This document shows positions 30,901 to 45,900 of a stretch of 64,000 nt of DNA, piece after piece. Within the stretch, counting starts at the first letter, position 1, and each line of letters opens with the position of its first letter. Below the pieces are notes generated by a model. It ran no database searches. It was not told where the DNA came from and saw only the letters and a list, made by a program, of their open reading frames with translations. Made by a program: the position numbers and the translations under genes. Source of the DNA: Cyanophora paradoxa. Lineage: Eukaryota > Glaucocystophyceae > Cyanophorales > Cyanophoraceae. Where the stretch lies: positions 1-64,000 of the forward strand of contig QPMI01000241.1 in NCBI GenBank assembly GCA_004431415.1, written 5' to 3'.

Positions 30901-33900
30901 GCTGCTCGAGCGACGGCGCGGCGGGCTCTGCGTCGACGGCGGCGGTGACGTCGGGCGCGGGGACGGGCTCGGCCACTGTGGAGGTCAGCGCGGGCTCCGG
31001 GACGTGGGATACGGCGTCGCACGTGACGAGCTGCGCGGCGACGGTGTACTACTCGTACGCGGGGGCGGCGTCGAGCGCCACAGCGTACTCGACGGGTGCG
31101 CGGGGCGGGGCGGGCGAGGGGCCAGGGCGGGGGCTGATGCGAGGGCGCGGGGCGCAGTGGACGCAAAGACGGTGGCGAGCGTGGCGGTGGGGACGCCAAC
31201 CCCGGCGTCGACGACGTCGGTGACGGTGCCCGTGACCTGGGCGCTGTCGGCGGCGGGGTACAGCGGGAGCGGCGTGGCGCCGACGTACGGGGCGCTGGAG
31301 GTGAGCTGCTCTGGGGCGGGCGTGACGCGGACGGGCTCGCTGGCGAGCGGCGCGATCGCGGCGGGGGCGACGAGCGCCGACGTGACGGTCTCGGGGCTCC
31401 CCGAGATGAGCGCCTCGTACGAGATCACGTGCAGCGGCGCGAGGCTGACGGCGAACGCTGGAACCGTGACGGGCGCGGCGCCGACCTTCACGCCAGGCGC
31501 GGCGGCGACCACGGCGAGCTCGAACTCGGGGACGGTGGACTCGCTGTTCGGTGCGCAAGCCCGGGGTCGGAATAGAGCCGCGGGGCGCCTCGCTGGGGGC
31601 CTGACCCGCGCTCGCAGCCAAGTCGGTGGCGACGCCGTCGGTGGCGGTCTCGTTGAGCGGGGCGACGGCGGTTTCGGCGGCAGTGTCCTGGAGCACGACG
31701 GGGGCGTCGAGCAGGGAGCCAACGTACGCGAACGTGACCGTGAGCTGCTCGAGCGACGGCGCGGCGGGCTCTGCGTCGACGGCGGCGGTGACGTCGGGCG
31801 CGGGGACGGGCTCGGCCACTGTGGAGGTCAGCGCGGGCTCCGGGACGTGGGATACGGCGTCGCACGTGACGAGCTGCGCGGCGACGGTGTACTACTCGTA
31901 CGCGGGGGCGGCGTCGAGCGCCACAGCGTACTCGACGGGTGCGCGGGGCGGGGCGGGCGAGGGGCCAGAGGCGGGGGCTGATGCGGGGGCGCGGGGCGCA
32001 GTGGACGCAAAGACGGTGGCGAGCGTGGCGGTGGGGACGCCGACCCCGGAGTCGACGACGTCGGTGACGGTGCCCGTGACCTGGGCGCTGTCGGCGGCGG
32101 GGTACAGCGGGAGCGGCGTGGCGCCGACGTACGGGGCGCTGGAGGTGAGCTGCTCTGGGGCGGGCGTGACGCGGACGGGCTCGCTGGCGAGCGGCGCGAT
32201 CGCGGCGGGGGCGACGAGCGCCGACGTGACGGTCTCGGGGCTCCCCGAGATGAGCGCCTCGTACGAGATCACGTGCAGCGGCGCGAAGCTGACGGCGAAC
32301 GCTGGAACCGTGACGGGCGCGGCGCCGACCTTCACGCCAGGCGCGGCGGCGACCACGGCGAGCTCGAACTCGGAGACGGTGGACTCGCTGTTCGGTGCGC
32401 AAGCCCGGGGTCGGAATAGAGCCGCGGGGCGCCTCGCTGGGGGCCCTGACCCGCGCTCGCAGCCAAGTCGGTGGCGACGCCGTCGGTGGCGGTCTCGTTG
32501 AGCGGGGCGACGGCGGTTTCGGCGGCAGTGTCCTGGAGCACGACGGGGGCGTCGAGCAGGGAGCCAACGTACGCGAACGTGACCGTGAGCTGCTCGAGCG
32601 ACGGCGCGGCGGGCTCTGCGTCGACGGCGGCGGTGACGTCGGGCGCGGGGACGGGCTCGGCCACTGTGGAGGTCAGCGCGGGCTCCGGGACGTGGGATAC
32701 GGCGTCGCACGTGACGAGCTGCGCGGCGACGGTGTACTACTCGTACGCGGGGGCGGCGTCGAGCGCCACAGCGTACTCGACGGGTGCGCGGGGCGGGGCG
32801 GGCGAGGGGCCAGGGGCGGGGGCTGATGCGGGGGCGTGGGGCGCAGTGGACGCAAAGACGGTGGCGAGCGTGGCGGTGGGGACGCCGACCCCGGAGTCGA
32901 CGACGTCGGTGACGGTGCCCGTGACCTGGGCGCTGTCGGCGGCGGGGTACAGCGGGAGCGGCGTGGCGCCGACGTACGGGGCGCTGGAGGTGAGCTGCTC
33001 TGGGGCGGGCGTGACGCGGACGGGCTCGCTGGCGAGCGGCGCGATCGCGGCGGGGGTGACGAGCGCCGACGTGACGGTCTCGGGGCTCCCCGAGATGAGC
33101 GCCTCGTACGAGATCACGTGCAGCGGCGCGAAGCTGACGGCGAACGCTGGAACCGTGACGGGCGCGGCGCCGACCTTCACGCCAGGCGCGGCGGCGACCA
33201 CGGCGAGCTCGAACTCGGGACGGTGGACTCGCTGTTCGGTGCGCAAGCCCGGGGTCGGAATAGAGCCGCGGGGCGCCTCGCTGGGGCCCTGACCCGCGCT
33301 CGCAGCCAAGTCGGTGGCGACGCCGTCGGTGGCGGTCTCGTTGAGCGGGGCGACGGCGGTTTCGGCGGCAGTGTCCTGGAGCACGACGGGGGCGTCGAGC
33401 AGGGAGCCAACGTACGCGAACGTGACCGTGAGCTGCTCGAGCGACGGCGCGGCGGCTCTGCGTCGACGGCGGCGGTGACGTCGGGCGCGGGGACGGGCTC
33501 GGCCACTGTGGAGGTCAGCGCGGGCTCCGGGACGTGGGATACGGCGTCGCACGTGACGAGCTGCGCGCGACGGTGTACTACTCGTACGCGGGGGCGGCGT
33601 CGAGCGCCACAGCGTACTCGACGGGTGCGCGGGGCGGGGCGGGCGAGGGGCAGGGGCGGGGCTGATGCGGGGCGCGGGGCGCAGTGGACGCAAAGACGGT
33701 GGCGAGCGTGGCGGTGGGGACGCCGACCCCGGAGTCGACGACGTCGGTGACGGTGCCCGTGACCTGGGCGCTGTCGGCGGCGGGGTACAGCGGGAGCGGC
33801 GTGGCGCCGACGTACGGGGCGCTGGAGGTGAGCTGCTCTGGGGCGGGCGTGACGCGGACGGGCTCGCTGGCGAGCGGCGCGATCGCGGCGGGGGTGACGA

Positions 33901-36900
33901 GCGCCGACGTGACGGTCTCGGGGCTCCCCGAGATGAGCGCCTCGTACGAGATCACGTGCAGCGGCGCGAAGCTGACGGCGAACGCTGGAACCGTGACGGG
34001 CGCGGCGCCGACCTTCACGCCAGGCGCGGCGGCGACCACGGCGAGCTCGAACTCGGGGACGGTGGACTCGCTGTTCGGTGCGCAAGCCCGGGGTCGGAAT
34101 AGAGCCGCGGGGCGCCTCGCTGGGGGCCCTGACCCGCGCTCGCAGCCAAGTCGGTGGCGACGCCGTCGGTGGCGGTCTCGTTGAGCGGGGCGACGGCGGT
34201 TTCGGCGGCAGTGTCCTGGAGCACGACGGGGGCGTCGAGCAGGGAGCCAACGTACGCGAACGTGACCGTGAGCTGCTCGAGCGACGGCGCGGCGGGCTCT
34301 GCGTCGACGGCGGCGGTGACGTCGGGCGCGGGGACGGGCTCGGCCACTGTGGAGGTCAGCGCGGGCTCCGGGACGTGGGATACGGCGTCGCACGTGACGA
34401 GCTGCGCGGCAACGGTGTACTACTCGTACGCGGGGGCGGCGTCGAGCGCCACAGCGTACTCGACGGGTGCGCGGGGCGGGGCGGGCGAGGGGCCAGGGGC
34501 GGGGGCTGATGCGGGGGCGCGGGGCGCAGTGGACGCAAAGACGGTGGCGAGCGTGGCGGTGGGGACGCCGACCCGGAGTCGACGACGTCGGTGACGGTGC
34601 CCGTGACCTGGGCGCTGTCGGCGGCGGGGTACAGCGGGAGCGGCGTGGCGCCGACGTACGGGGCGCTGGAGGTGAGCTGCTCTGGGGCGGGCGTGACGCG
34701 GACGGGCTCGCTGGCGAGCGGCGCGATCGCGGCGGGGGCAACGAGCGCCGACGTGACGGTCTCGGGGCTCCCCGAGATGAGCGCCTCGTACGAGATCACG
34801 TGCAGCGGCGCGAAGCTGACGGCGAACGCTGGAACCGTGACGGGCGCGGCGCCGACCTTCACGCCAGGCGCGGCGGCGACCACGGCGAGCTCGAACTCGG
34901 GGACGGTGGACTCGCTGTTCGGTGCGCAAGCCCGGGGTCGGAATAGAGCCGCGGGGCGCCTCGCTGGGGGCCCTGACCCGCGCTCGCAGCCAAGTCGGTG
35001 GCGACGCCGTCGGTGGCGGTCTCGTTGAGCGGGGCGACGGCGGTTTCGGCGGCAGCTGCAGTGTCCTGGAGCACGACGGGGGCGTCGAGCAGGGAGCCAA
35101 CGTACGCGAACGTGACCGTGAGCTGCTCGAGCGACGGCGCGGCGGGCTCTGCGTCGACGGCGGCGGTGACGTCGGGCGCGGGGACGGGCTCGGCCACTGT
35201 GGAGGTCAGCGCGGGCTCCGGGACGTGGGATACGGCGTCGCACGTGACGAGCTGCGCGGCGACGGTGTACTACTCGTACGTGGGGGCGGCGTCGAGCGCC
35301 ACAGCGTACTCGACGGGTGCGCGGGGCGGGGCGGGCGAGGGGCCAGGGGCGGGGGCTGATGCGGGGGCGCGGGGCGCAGTGGACGCAAAGACGGTGGCGA
35401 GCGTGCGGTGGGGACGCCGACCCCGGAGTCGACGACGTCGGTGACGGTGCCCGTGACCTGGGCGCTGTCGGCGGCGGGGTACAGCGGGAGCGGCGTGGCG
35501 CCGACGTACGGGGCGCTGGAGGTGAGCTGCTCTGGGGCGGGCGTGACGCGGACGGGCTCGCTGGCGAGCGGCGCGATCGCGGCGGGGGCGACGAGCGCCG
35601 ACGTGACGGTCTCGGGGCTCCCCGAGATGAGCGCCTCGTACGAGATCACGTGCAGCGGCGCGAAGCTGACGGCGAACGCTGGAACCGTGACGGGCGCGGC
35701 GCCGACCTTCACGCCAGGCGCGGCGGCGACCACGGCGAGCTCGAACTCGGGACGGTGGACTCGCTGTTCGGTGCGCAAGCCCGGGGTCGGAATAGAGCCG
35801 CGGGGCGCCTCGCTGGGGGCCCTGACCCGCGCTCGCAGCCAAGTCGGTGGCGACGCCGTCGGTGGCGGTCTCGTTGAGCGGGGCGACGGCGGTTTCGGCG
35901 GCAGCTGCAGTGTCCTGGAGCACGACGGGGGCGTCGAGCAGGGAGCCAACGTACGCGAACGTGACCGTGAGCTGCTCGAGCGACGGCGCGGCGGGCTCTG
36001 CGTCGACGGCGGCGGTGACGTCGGGCGCGGGGACGGGCTCGGCCACTGTGGAGGTCAGCGCGGGCTCCGGGACGTGGGATACGGCGTCGCACGTGACGAG
36101 CTGCGCGGCGACGGTGTACTACTCGTACGCGGGGCGGCGTCGAGCGCCACAGCGTACTCGACGGGTGCGCGGGGCGGGGCGGGCGAGGGCCAGGGGCGGG
36201 GGCTGATGCGGGGGCGCGGGGCGCAGTGGACGCAAAGACGGTGGCGAGCGTGGCGGTGGGGACGCCGACCCCGGAGTCGACGACGTCGGTGACGGTGCCC
36301 GTGACCTGGGCGCTGTCGGCGGCGGGGTACAGCGGGAGCGGCGTGGCGCCGACGTACGGGGCGCTGGAGGTGAGCTGCTCTGGGGCGGGCGTGACGCGGA
36401 CGGGCTCGCTGGCGAGCGGCGCGATCGCGGCGGGGGCGACGAGCGCCGACGTGACGGTCTCGGGGCTCCCCGAGATGAGCGCCTCGTACGAGATCACGTG
36501 CAGCGGCGCGAAGCTGACGGCGAACGCTGGAACCGTGACGGGCGCGGCGCCGACCTTCACGCCAGGTGCGGCGGCGACCACGGCGAGCTCGAACTCGGGG
36601 ACGGTGGACTCGCTGTTCGGTGCGCAAGCCCGGGGTCGGAATAGAGCCGCGGGGCGCCTCGCTGGGGGCCCTGACCCGCGCTCGCAGCCAAGTCGGTGGC
36701 GACGCGTCGGTGGCGGTCTCGTTGAGCGGGGCGACGGCGGTTTCGGCGGCAGTGTCCTGGAGCACGACGGGGGCGTCGAGCAGGGAGCCAACGTACGCGA
36801 ACGTGACCGTGAGCTGCTCGAGCGACGGCGCGGCGGGCTCTGCGTCGACGGCGGCGGTGACGTCGGGCGCGGGGACGGGCTCGGCCACTGTGGAGGTCAG

Positions 36901-39900
36901 CGCGGGCTCCGGGACGTGGGATACGGCGTCGCACGTGACGAGCTGCGCGGCGACGGTGTACTACTCGTACGCGGGGGCGGCGTCGAGCGCCACAGCGTAC
37001 TCGACGGGTGCGCGGGGCGGGGCGGGCGAGGGGCCAGGGGCGGGGGCTGATGCGGGGGCGCGGGGCGCAGTGGACGCAAAGACGGTGGCGAGCGTGGCGG
37101 TGGGGACGCCGACCCCGGAGTCGACGACGTCGGTGACGGTGCCCGTGACCTGGGCGCTGTCGGCGGCGGGGTACAGCGGGAGCGGCGTGGCGCCGACGTA
37201 CGGGGCGCTGGAGGTGAGCTGCTCTGGGGCGGGCGTGACGCGGACGGGCTCGCTGGCGAGCGGCGCGATCGCGGCGGGGGCGACGAGCGCCGACGTGACG
37301 GTCTCGGGGCTCCCCGAGATGAGCGCCTCGTACGAGATCACGTGCAGCGGCGCGAAGCTGACGGCGAACGCTGGAACCGTGACGGGCGCGGCGCCGACCT
37401 TCACGCCAGGCGCGGCGGCGACCACGGCGAGCTCGAACTCGGGGACGGTGGACTCGCTGTTCGGTGCGCAAGCCCGGGGTCGGAATAGAGCCGCGGGGCG
37501 CCTCGCTGGGGGCCCTGACCCGCGCTCGCAGCCAAGTCGGTGGCGACGCCGTCGGTGGCGGTCTCGTTGAGCGGGGCGACGGCGGTTTCGGCGGCAGTGT
37601 CCTGGAGCACGACGGGGCGTCGAGCAGGGAGCCAACGTACGCGAACGTGACCGTGAGCTGCTCGAGCGACGGCGCGGCGGGCTCTGCGTCGACGGCGGCG
37701 GTGACGTCGGCGCGGGACGGGCTCGGCCACTGTGGAGGTCAGCGCGGGCTCCGGGACGTGGGATACGGCGTCGCACGTGACGAGCTGCGCGGCGACGGTG
37801 TACTACTCGTACGCGGGGGCGGCGTCGAGCGCCACAGCGTACTCGACGGGTGCGCGGGCGGGGCGGGCGAGGGGCCAGGGCGGGGGCTGATGCGGGGGCG
37901 CGGGGCGCAGTGGACGCAAAGACGGTGGCGAGCGTGGCGGTGGGGACGCCGACCCCGGAGTCGACGACGTCGGTGACGGTGCCCGTGACCTGGGCGCTGT
38001 CGGCGGCGGGGTACAGCGGGAGCGGCGTGGCGCCGACGTACGGGGCGCTGGAGGTGAGCTGCTCTGGGGCGGGCGTGACGCGGACGGGCTCGCTGGCGAG
38101 CGGCGCGATCGCGGCGGGGGCGACGAGCGCCGACGTGACGGTCTCGGGGCTCCCCGAGATGAGCGCCTCGTACGAGATCACGTGCAGCGGCGCGAAGCTG
38201 ACGGCGAACGCTGGAACCGTGACGGGCGCGGCGCCGACCTTCACGCCAGGCGCGGCGGCGACCACGGCGAGCTCGAACTCGGGGACGGTGGACTCGCTGT
38301 TCGGTGCGCAAGCCCGGGGTCGGAATAGAGCCGCGGGGCGCCTCGCTGGGGGCCCTGACCCGCGCTCGCAGCCAAGTCGGTGGCGACGCCGTCGGTGGCG
38401 GTCTCGTTGAGCGGGGCGACGGCGGTTTCGGCGGCAGTGTCCTGGAGCACGACGGGGGCGTCGAGCAGGGAGCCAACGTACGCGAACGTGACCGTGAGCT
38501 GCTCGAGCGACGGCGCGGCGGGCTCTGCGTCGACGGCGGCGGTGACGTCGGGCGCGGGGACGGGCTCGGCCACTGTGGAGGTCAGCGCGGGCTCCGGGAC
38601 GTGGGATACGGCGTCGCACGTGACGAGCTGCGCGGCGACGGTGTACTACTCGTACGCGGGGGCGGCGTCGAGCGCCACAGCGTACTCGACGGGTGCGCGG
38701 GCGGGGCGGGCGAGGGGCCAGGGGCGGGGGCTGATGCGGGGGCGCGGGGCGCAGTGGACGCAAAGACGGTGGCGAGCGTGGCGGTGGGGACGCCGACCCC
38801 GGAGTCGACGACGTCGGTGACGGTGCCCGTGACCTGGGCGCTGTCGGCGGCGGGGTACAGCGGGAGCGGCGTGGCGCCGACGTACGGGGCGCTGGAGGTG
38901 AGCTGCTCTGGGCGGGCGTGACGCGGACGGGCTCGCTGGCGAGCGGCGCGATCGCGGCGGGGGCGACGAGCGCCGACGTGACGGTCTCGGGGCTCCCCGA
39001 GATGAGCGCCTCGTACGAGATCACGTGCAGCGGCGCGAAGCTGACGGCGAACGCTGGAACCGTGACGGGGCGGCGCCGACCTTCACGCCAGGCGCGGCGG
39101 CGACCACGGCGAGCTCGAACTCGGAGACGGTGGACTCGCTGTTCGGTGCGCAAGCCCGGGGTCGGAATAGAGCCGCGGGGCGCCTCGCTGGGGCCCTGAC
39201 CCGCGCTCGCAGCCAAGTCGGTGGCGACGCCGTCGGTGGCGGTCTCGTTGAGCGGGGCGACGGCGGTTTCGGCGGCAGTGTCCTGGAGCACGACGGGGGC
39301 GTCGAGCAGGGAGCCAACGTACGCGAACGTGACCGTGAGCTGCTCGAGCGACGGCGCGGCGGGCTCTGCGTCGACGGCGGCGGTGACGTCGGGCGCGGGG
39401 ACGGGCTCGGCCACTGTGGAGGTCAGCGCGGGCTCCGGGACGTGGGATACGGCGTCGCACGTGACGAGCTGCGCGGCGACGGTGTACTACTCGTACGCGG
39501 GGCGGCGTCGAGCGCCACAGCGTACTCGACGGGTGCGCGGGGCGGGGCGGGCGAGGGGCCAGGGGCGGGGGCTGATGCGGGGGCGCGGGGCGCAGTGGAC
39601 GCAAAGACGGTGGCGAGCGTGGCGGTGGGGACGCCGACCCCGGAGTCGACGACGTCGGTGACGGTGCCCGTGACCTGGGCGCTGTCGGCGGCGGGGTACA
39701 GCGGGAGCGGCGTGGCGCCGACGTACGGGGCGCTGGAGGTGAGCTGCTCTGGGGCGGGCGTGACGCGGACGGGCTCGCTGGCGAGCGGCGCGATCGCGGC
39801 GGGGGCGACGAGCGCCGACGTGACGGTCTCGGGGCTCCCCGAGATGAGCGCCTCGTACGAGATCACGTGCAGCGGCGCGAAGCTGACGGCGAACGCTGGA

Positions 39901-42900
39901 ACCGTGACGGGCGCGGCGCCGACCTTCACGCCAGGCGCGGCGGCGACCACGGCGAGCTCGAACTCGGAGACGGTGGACTCGCTGTTCGGTGCGCAAGCCC
40001 GGGGTCGGAATAGAGCCGCGGGCGCCTCGCTGGGGGCCCTGACCCGCGCTCGCAGCCAAGTCGGTGGCGACGCCGTCGGTGGCGGTCTCGTTGAGCGGGG
40101 CGACGGCGGTTTCGGCGGCAGTGTCCTGGAGCACGACGGGGGCGTCGAGCAGGGAGCCAACGTACGCGAACGTGACCGTGAGCTGCTCGAGCGACGGCGC
40201 GGCGGGCTCTGCGTCGACGGCGGCGGTGACGTCGGGCGCGGGGACGGGCTCGGCCACTGTGGAGGTCAGCGCGGGCTCCGGGACGTGGGATACGGCGTCG
40301 CACGTGACGAGCTGCGCGGCGACGGTGTACTACTCGTACGCGGGGGCGGCGTCGAGCGCCACAGCGTACTCGACGGGTGCGCGGGGCGGGGCGGGCGAGG
40401 GGCCAGGGGCGGGGGCTGATGCGGGGGCGCGGGGCGCAGTGGACGCAAAGACGGTGGCGAGCGTGGCGGTGGGGACGCCGACCCCGGAGTCGACGACGTC
40501 GGTGACGGTGCCCGTGACCTGGGCGCTGTCGGCGGCGGGGTACAGCGGGAGCGGCGTGGCGCCGACGTACGGGGCGCTGGAGGTGAGCTGCTCTGGGGCG
40601 GGCGTGACGCGGACGGGCTCGCTGGCGAGCGGCGCGATCGCGGCGGGGGCGACGAGCGCCGACGTGACGGTCTCGGGGCTCCCCGAGATGAGCGCCTCGT
40701 ACGAGATCACGTGCAGCGGCGCGAAGCTGACGGCGAACGCTGGAACCGTGACGGGCGCGGCGCCGACCTTCACGCCAGGCGCGGCGGCGACCACGGCGAG
40801 CTCGAACTCGGGGACGGTGGACTCGCTGTTCGGTGCGCAAGCCCGGGGTCGGAATAGAGCCGCGGGGCGCCTCGCTGGGGGCCCTGACCCGCGCTCGCAG
40901 CCAAGTCGGTGGCGACGCCGTCGGTGGCGGTCTCGTTGAGCGGGGCGACGGCGGTTTCGGCGGCAGTGTCCTGGAGCACGACGGGGGCGTCGAGCAGGGA
41001 GCCAACGTACGCGAACGTGACCGTGAGCTGCTCGAGCGACGGCGCGGCGGGCTCTGCGTCGACGGCGGCGGTGACGTCGGGCGCGGGGACGGGCTCGGCC
41101 ACTGTGGAGGTCAGCGCGGGCTCCGGGACGTGGGATACGGCGTCGCACGTGACGAGCTGCGCGGCGACGGTGTACTACTCGTACGCGGGGGCGGCGTCGA
41201 GCGCCACAGCGTACTCGACGGGTGCGCGGGGCGGGGCGGGCGAGGGCCAGGGGCGGGGGCTGATGCGGGGGCGCGGGGCGCAGTGGACGCAAAGACGGTG
41301 GCGAGCGTGGCGGTGGGGACGCCGACCCCGGAGTCGACGACGTCGGTGACGGTGCCCGTGACCTGGGCGCTGTCGGCGGCGGGGTACAGCGGGAGCGGCG
41401 TGGCGCCGACGTACGGGGCGCTGGAGGTGAGCTGCTCTGGGGCGGGCGTGACGCGGACGGGCTCGCTGGCGAGCGGCGCGATCGCGGCGGGGGCGACGAG
41501 CGCCGACGTGACGGTCTCGGGGCTCCCCGAGATGAGCGCCTCGTACGAGATCACGTGCAGCGGCGCGAAGCTGACGGCGAACGCTGGAACCGTGACGGGT
41601 GCGGCGCCGACCTTCACGCCAGGCGCGGCGGCGACCACGGCGAGCTCGAACTCGGAGACGGTGGACTCGCTGTTCGGTGCGCAAGCCCGGGGTCGGAATA
41701 GAGCCGCGGGGCGCCTCGCTGGGGGCCCTGACCCGCGCTCGCAGCCAAGTCGGTGGCGACGCCGTCGGTGGCGGTCTCGTTGAGCGGGGCGACGGCGGTT
41801 TCGGCGGCAGTGTCCTGGAGCACGACGGGGGCGTCGAGCAGGGAGCCAACGTACGCGAACGTGACCGTGAGCTGCTCGAGCGACGGCGCGGCGGGCTCTG
41901 CGTCGACGGCGGCGGTGACGTCGGGCGCGGGGACGGGCTCGGCCACTGTGGAGGTCAGCGCGGGCTCCGGGACGTGGGATACGGCGTCGCACGTGACGAG
42001 CTGCGCGGCGACGGTGTACTACTCGTACGCGGGGCGGCGTCGAGCGCCACAGCGTACTCGACGGGTGCGCGGGGCGGGGCGGGCGAGGGGCCAGGGGCGG
42101 GGGCTGATGCGGGGGCGCGGGGCGCAGTGGACGCAAAGACGGTGGCGAGCGTGGCGGTGGGGACGCCGACCCCGGAGTCGACGACGTCGGTGACGGTGCC
42201 CGTGACCTGGGCGCTGTCGGCGGCGGGGTACAGCGGGAGCGGCGTGGCGCCGACGTACGGGGCGCTGGAGGTGAGCTGCTCTGGGGCGGGCGTGACGCGG
42301 ACGGGCTCGCTGGCGAGCGGCGCGATCGCGGCGGGGGCGACGAGCGCCGACGTGACGGTCTCGGGGCTCCCCGAGATGAGCGCCTCGTACGAGATCACGT
42401 GCAGCGGCGCGAAGCTGACGGCGAACGCTGGAACCGTGACGGGTGCGGCGCCGACCTTCACGCCAGGCGCGGCGGCGACCACGGCGAGCTCGAACTCGGA
42501 GACGGTGGACTCGCTGTTCGGTGCGCAAGCCCGGGGTCGGAATAGAGCCGCGGGGCGCCTCGCTGGGGGCCCTGACCCGCGCTCGCAGCCAAGTCGGTGG
42601 CGACGCCGTCGGTGGCGGTCTCGTTGAGCGGGGCGACGGCGGTTTCGGCGGCAGTGTCCTGGAGCACGACGGGGGCGTCGAGCAGGGAGCCAACGTACGC
42701 GAACGTGACCGTGAGCTGCTCGAGCGACGGCGCGGCGGGCTCTGCGTCGACGGCGGCGGTGACGTCGGGCGCGGGGACGGGCTCGGCCACTGTGGAGGTC
42801 AGCGCGGGCTCCGGGACGTGGGATACGGCGTCGCACGTGACGAGCTGCGCGGCGACGGTGTACTACTCGTACGCGGGGCGGCGTCGAGCGCCACAGCGTA

Positions 42901-45900
42901 CTCGACGGGTGCGCGGGGCGGGGCGGGCGAGGGCCAGGGGCGGGGGCTGATGCGGGGGCGGGGCGCAGTGGACGCAAAGACGGTGGCGAGCGTGGCGGTG
43001 GGACGCCGACCCCGGAGTCGACGACGTCGGTGACGGTGCCCGTGACCTGGGCGCTGTCGGCGGCGGGGTACAGCGGGAGCGGCGTGGCGCCGACGTACGG
43101 GGCGCTGGAGGTGAGCTGCTCTGGGGCGGGCGTGACGCGGACGGGCTCGCTGGCGAGCGGCGCGATCGCGGCGGGGCGACGAGCGCCGACGTGACGGTCT
43201 CGGGGCTCCCCGAGATGAGCGCCTCGTACGAGATCACGTGCAGCGGCGCGAAGCTGACGGCGAACGCTGGAACCGTGACGGGTGCGGCGCCGACCTTCAC
43301 GCCAGGCGCGGCGGCGACCACGGCGAGCTCGAACTCGGAGACGGTGGACTCGCTGTTCGGTGCGCACGCCCGGGGTCGGAATAGAGCCGCGGGGCGCCTC
43401 GCTGGGGGCCCTGACCCGCGCTCGCAGCCAAGTCGGTGGCGACGCCGTCGGTGGCCGTCTCGTTGAGCGGGGCGACGGCGGTTTCGGCGGCAGTGTCCTG
43501 GAGCACGACGGGGGCGTCGAGCAGGGAGCCAACGTGCGCGAACGTGACCGTGAGCTGCTCGAGCGACGGCGCGGCGGGCTCTGCGTCGACGGCGGCGGTG
43601 ACGTCGGGCGCGGGACGGGCTCGGCCACTGTGGAGGTCAGCGCGGGCTCCGGGACGTGGGATACGGCGTCGCACGTGACGAGCTGCGCGGCGACGGTGTA
43701 CTACTCGTACGCGGGGGCGGCGTCGAGCGCCACAGCGTACTCGACGGGTGCGCGGGGCGGGGCGGGCGAGGGGCCAGGGGCGGGGGCTGATGCGGGGGCG
43801 CGGGGCGCAGTGGACGCAAAGACGGTGGCGAGCGTGGCGGTGGGGACGCCGACCCGGAGTCGACGACGTCGGTGACGGTGCCCGTGACCTGGGCGCTGTC
43901 GGCGGCGGGGTACAGCGGGAGCGGCGTGGCGCCGACGTACGGGGCGCTGGAGGTGAGCTGCTCTGGGGCGGGCGTGACGCGGACGGGCTCGCTGGCGAGC
44001 GGCGCGATCGCGGCGGGGGCGACGAGCGCCGACGTGACGGTCTCGGGGCTCCCCGAGATGAGCGCCTCGTACGAGATCACGTGCAGCGGCGCGAAGCTGA
44101 CGGCGAACGCTGGAACCGTGACGGGCGGGCGCCGACCTTCACGCCAGGCGCGGCGGCGACCACGGCGAGCTCGAACTCGGAGACGGTGGACTCGCTGTTC
44201 GTGCGCAGCCCGGGGTCGGAATAGAGCCGCGGGGCGCCTCGCTGGGGCCCTGACCCGCGCTCGCAGCCAAGTCGGTGGCGACGCCGTCGGTGGCGGTCTC
44301 GTTGAGCGGGGCGACGGCGGTTTCGGCGGCAGTGTCCTGGAGCACGACGGGGGCGTCGAGCAGGGAGCCAACGTACGCGAACGTGACCGTGAGCTGCTCG
44401 AGCGACGGCGCGGCGGGCTCTGCGTCGACGGCGGCGGTGACGTCGGGCGCGGGGACGGGCTCGGCCACTGTGGAGGTCAGCGCGGGCTCCGGGACGTGGG
44501 ATACGGCGTCGCACGTGACGAGCTGCGCGGCGACGGTGTACTACTCGTACGCGGGGGCGGCGTCGAGCGCCACAGCGTACTCGACGGGTGCGCGGGGCGG
44601 GCGGGCGAGGGGCCAGGGGCGGGGGCTGATGCGGGGCGCGGGGCGCAGTGGACGCAAAGACGGTGGCGAGCGTGGCGGTGGGGACGCCGACCCGGAGTCG
44701 ACGACGTCGGTGACGGTGCCCGTGACCTGGGCGCTGTCGGCGGCGGGGTACAGCGGGAGCGGCGTGGCGCCGACGTACGGGGCGCTGGAGGTGAGCTGCT
44801 CTGGGGCGGGCGTGACGCGGACGGGCTCGCTGGCGAGCGGCGCGATCGCGGCGGGGGCGACGAGCGCCGACGTGACGGTCTCGGGGCTCCCCGAGATGAG
44901 CGCCTCGTACGAGATCACGTGCAGCGGCGCGAAGCTGACGGCGAACGCTGGAACCGTGACGGGCGCGGCGCCGACCTTCACGCCAGGCGCGGCGGCGACC
45001 ACGGCGAGCTCGAACTCGGAGACGGTGGACTCGCTGTTCGGTGCGCACGCCCGGGGTCGGAATAGAGCCGCGGGGCGCCTCGCTGGGGGCCCTGACCCGC
45101 GCTCGCAGCCAAGTCGGTGGCGACGCCGTCGGTGGCGGTCTCGTTGAGCGGGGCGACGGCGGTTTCGGCGGCAGTGTCCTGGAGCACGACGGGGGCGTCG
45201 AGCAGGGAGCCAACGTACGCGAACGTGACCGTGAGCTGCTCGAGCGACGGCGCGGCGGCTCTGCGTCGACGGCGGCGGTGACGTCGGGCGCGGGGACGGA
45301 CTCGGCCACTGTGGAGGTCAGCGCGGGCTCCGGGACGTGGGATACGGCGTCGCACGTGACGAGCTGCGCGGCGACGGTGTACTACTCGTACGCGGGGGCG
45401 GCGTCGAGCGCCACAGCGTACTCGACGGGTGCGCGGGGCGGGGCGGGCGAGGGCCAGGGGCGGGGCTGATGCGGGGGCGCGGGGCGCAGTGGACGCAAAG
45501 ACGGTGGCGAGCGTGGCGGTGGGGACGCCGACCCCGGAGTCGACGACGTCGGTGACGGTGCCCGTGACCTGGGCGCTGTCGGCGGCGGGGTACAGCGGGA
45601 GCGGCGTGGCGCCGACGTACGGGCGCTGGAGGTGAGCTGCTCTGGGGCGGGCGTGACGCGGACGGGCTCGCTGGCGAGCGGCGCGATCGCGGCGGGGGCG
45701 ACGAGCGCCGACGTGACGGTCTCGGGGCTCCCCGAGATGAGCGCCTCGTACGAGATCACGTGCAGCGGCGCGAAGCTGACGGCGAACGCTGGAACCGTGA
45801 CGGGCGCGGCGCCGACCTTCACGCCAGGCGCGGCGGCGACCACGGCGAGCTCGAACTCGGAGACGGTGGACTCGCTGTTCGGTGCGCACGCCCGGGGTCG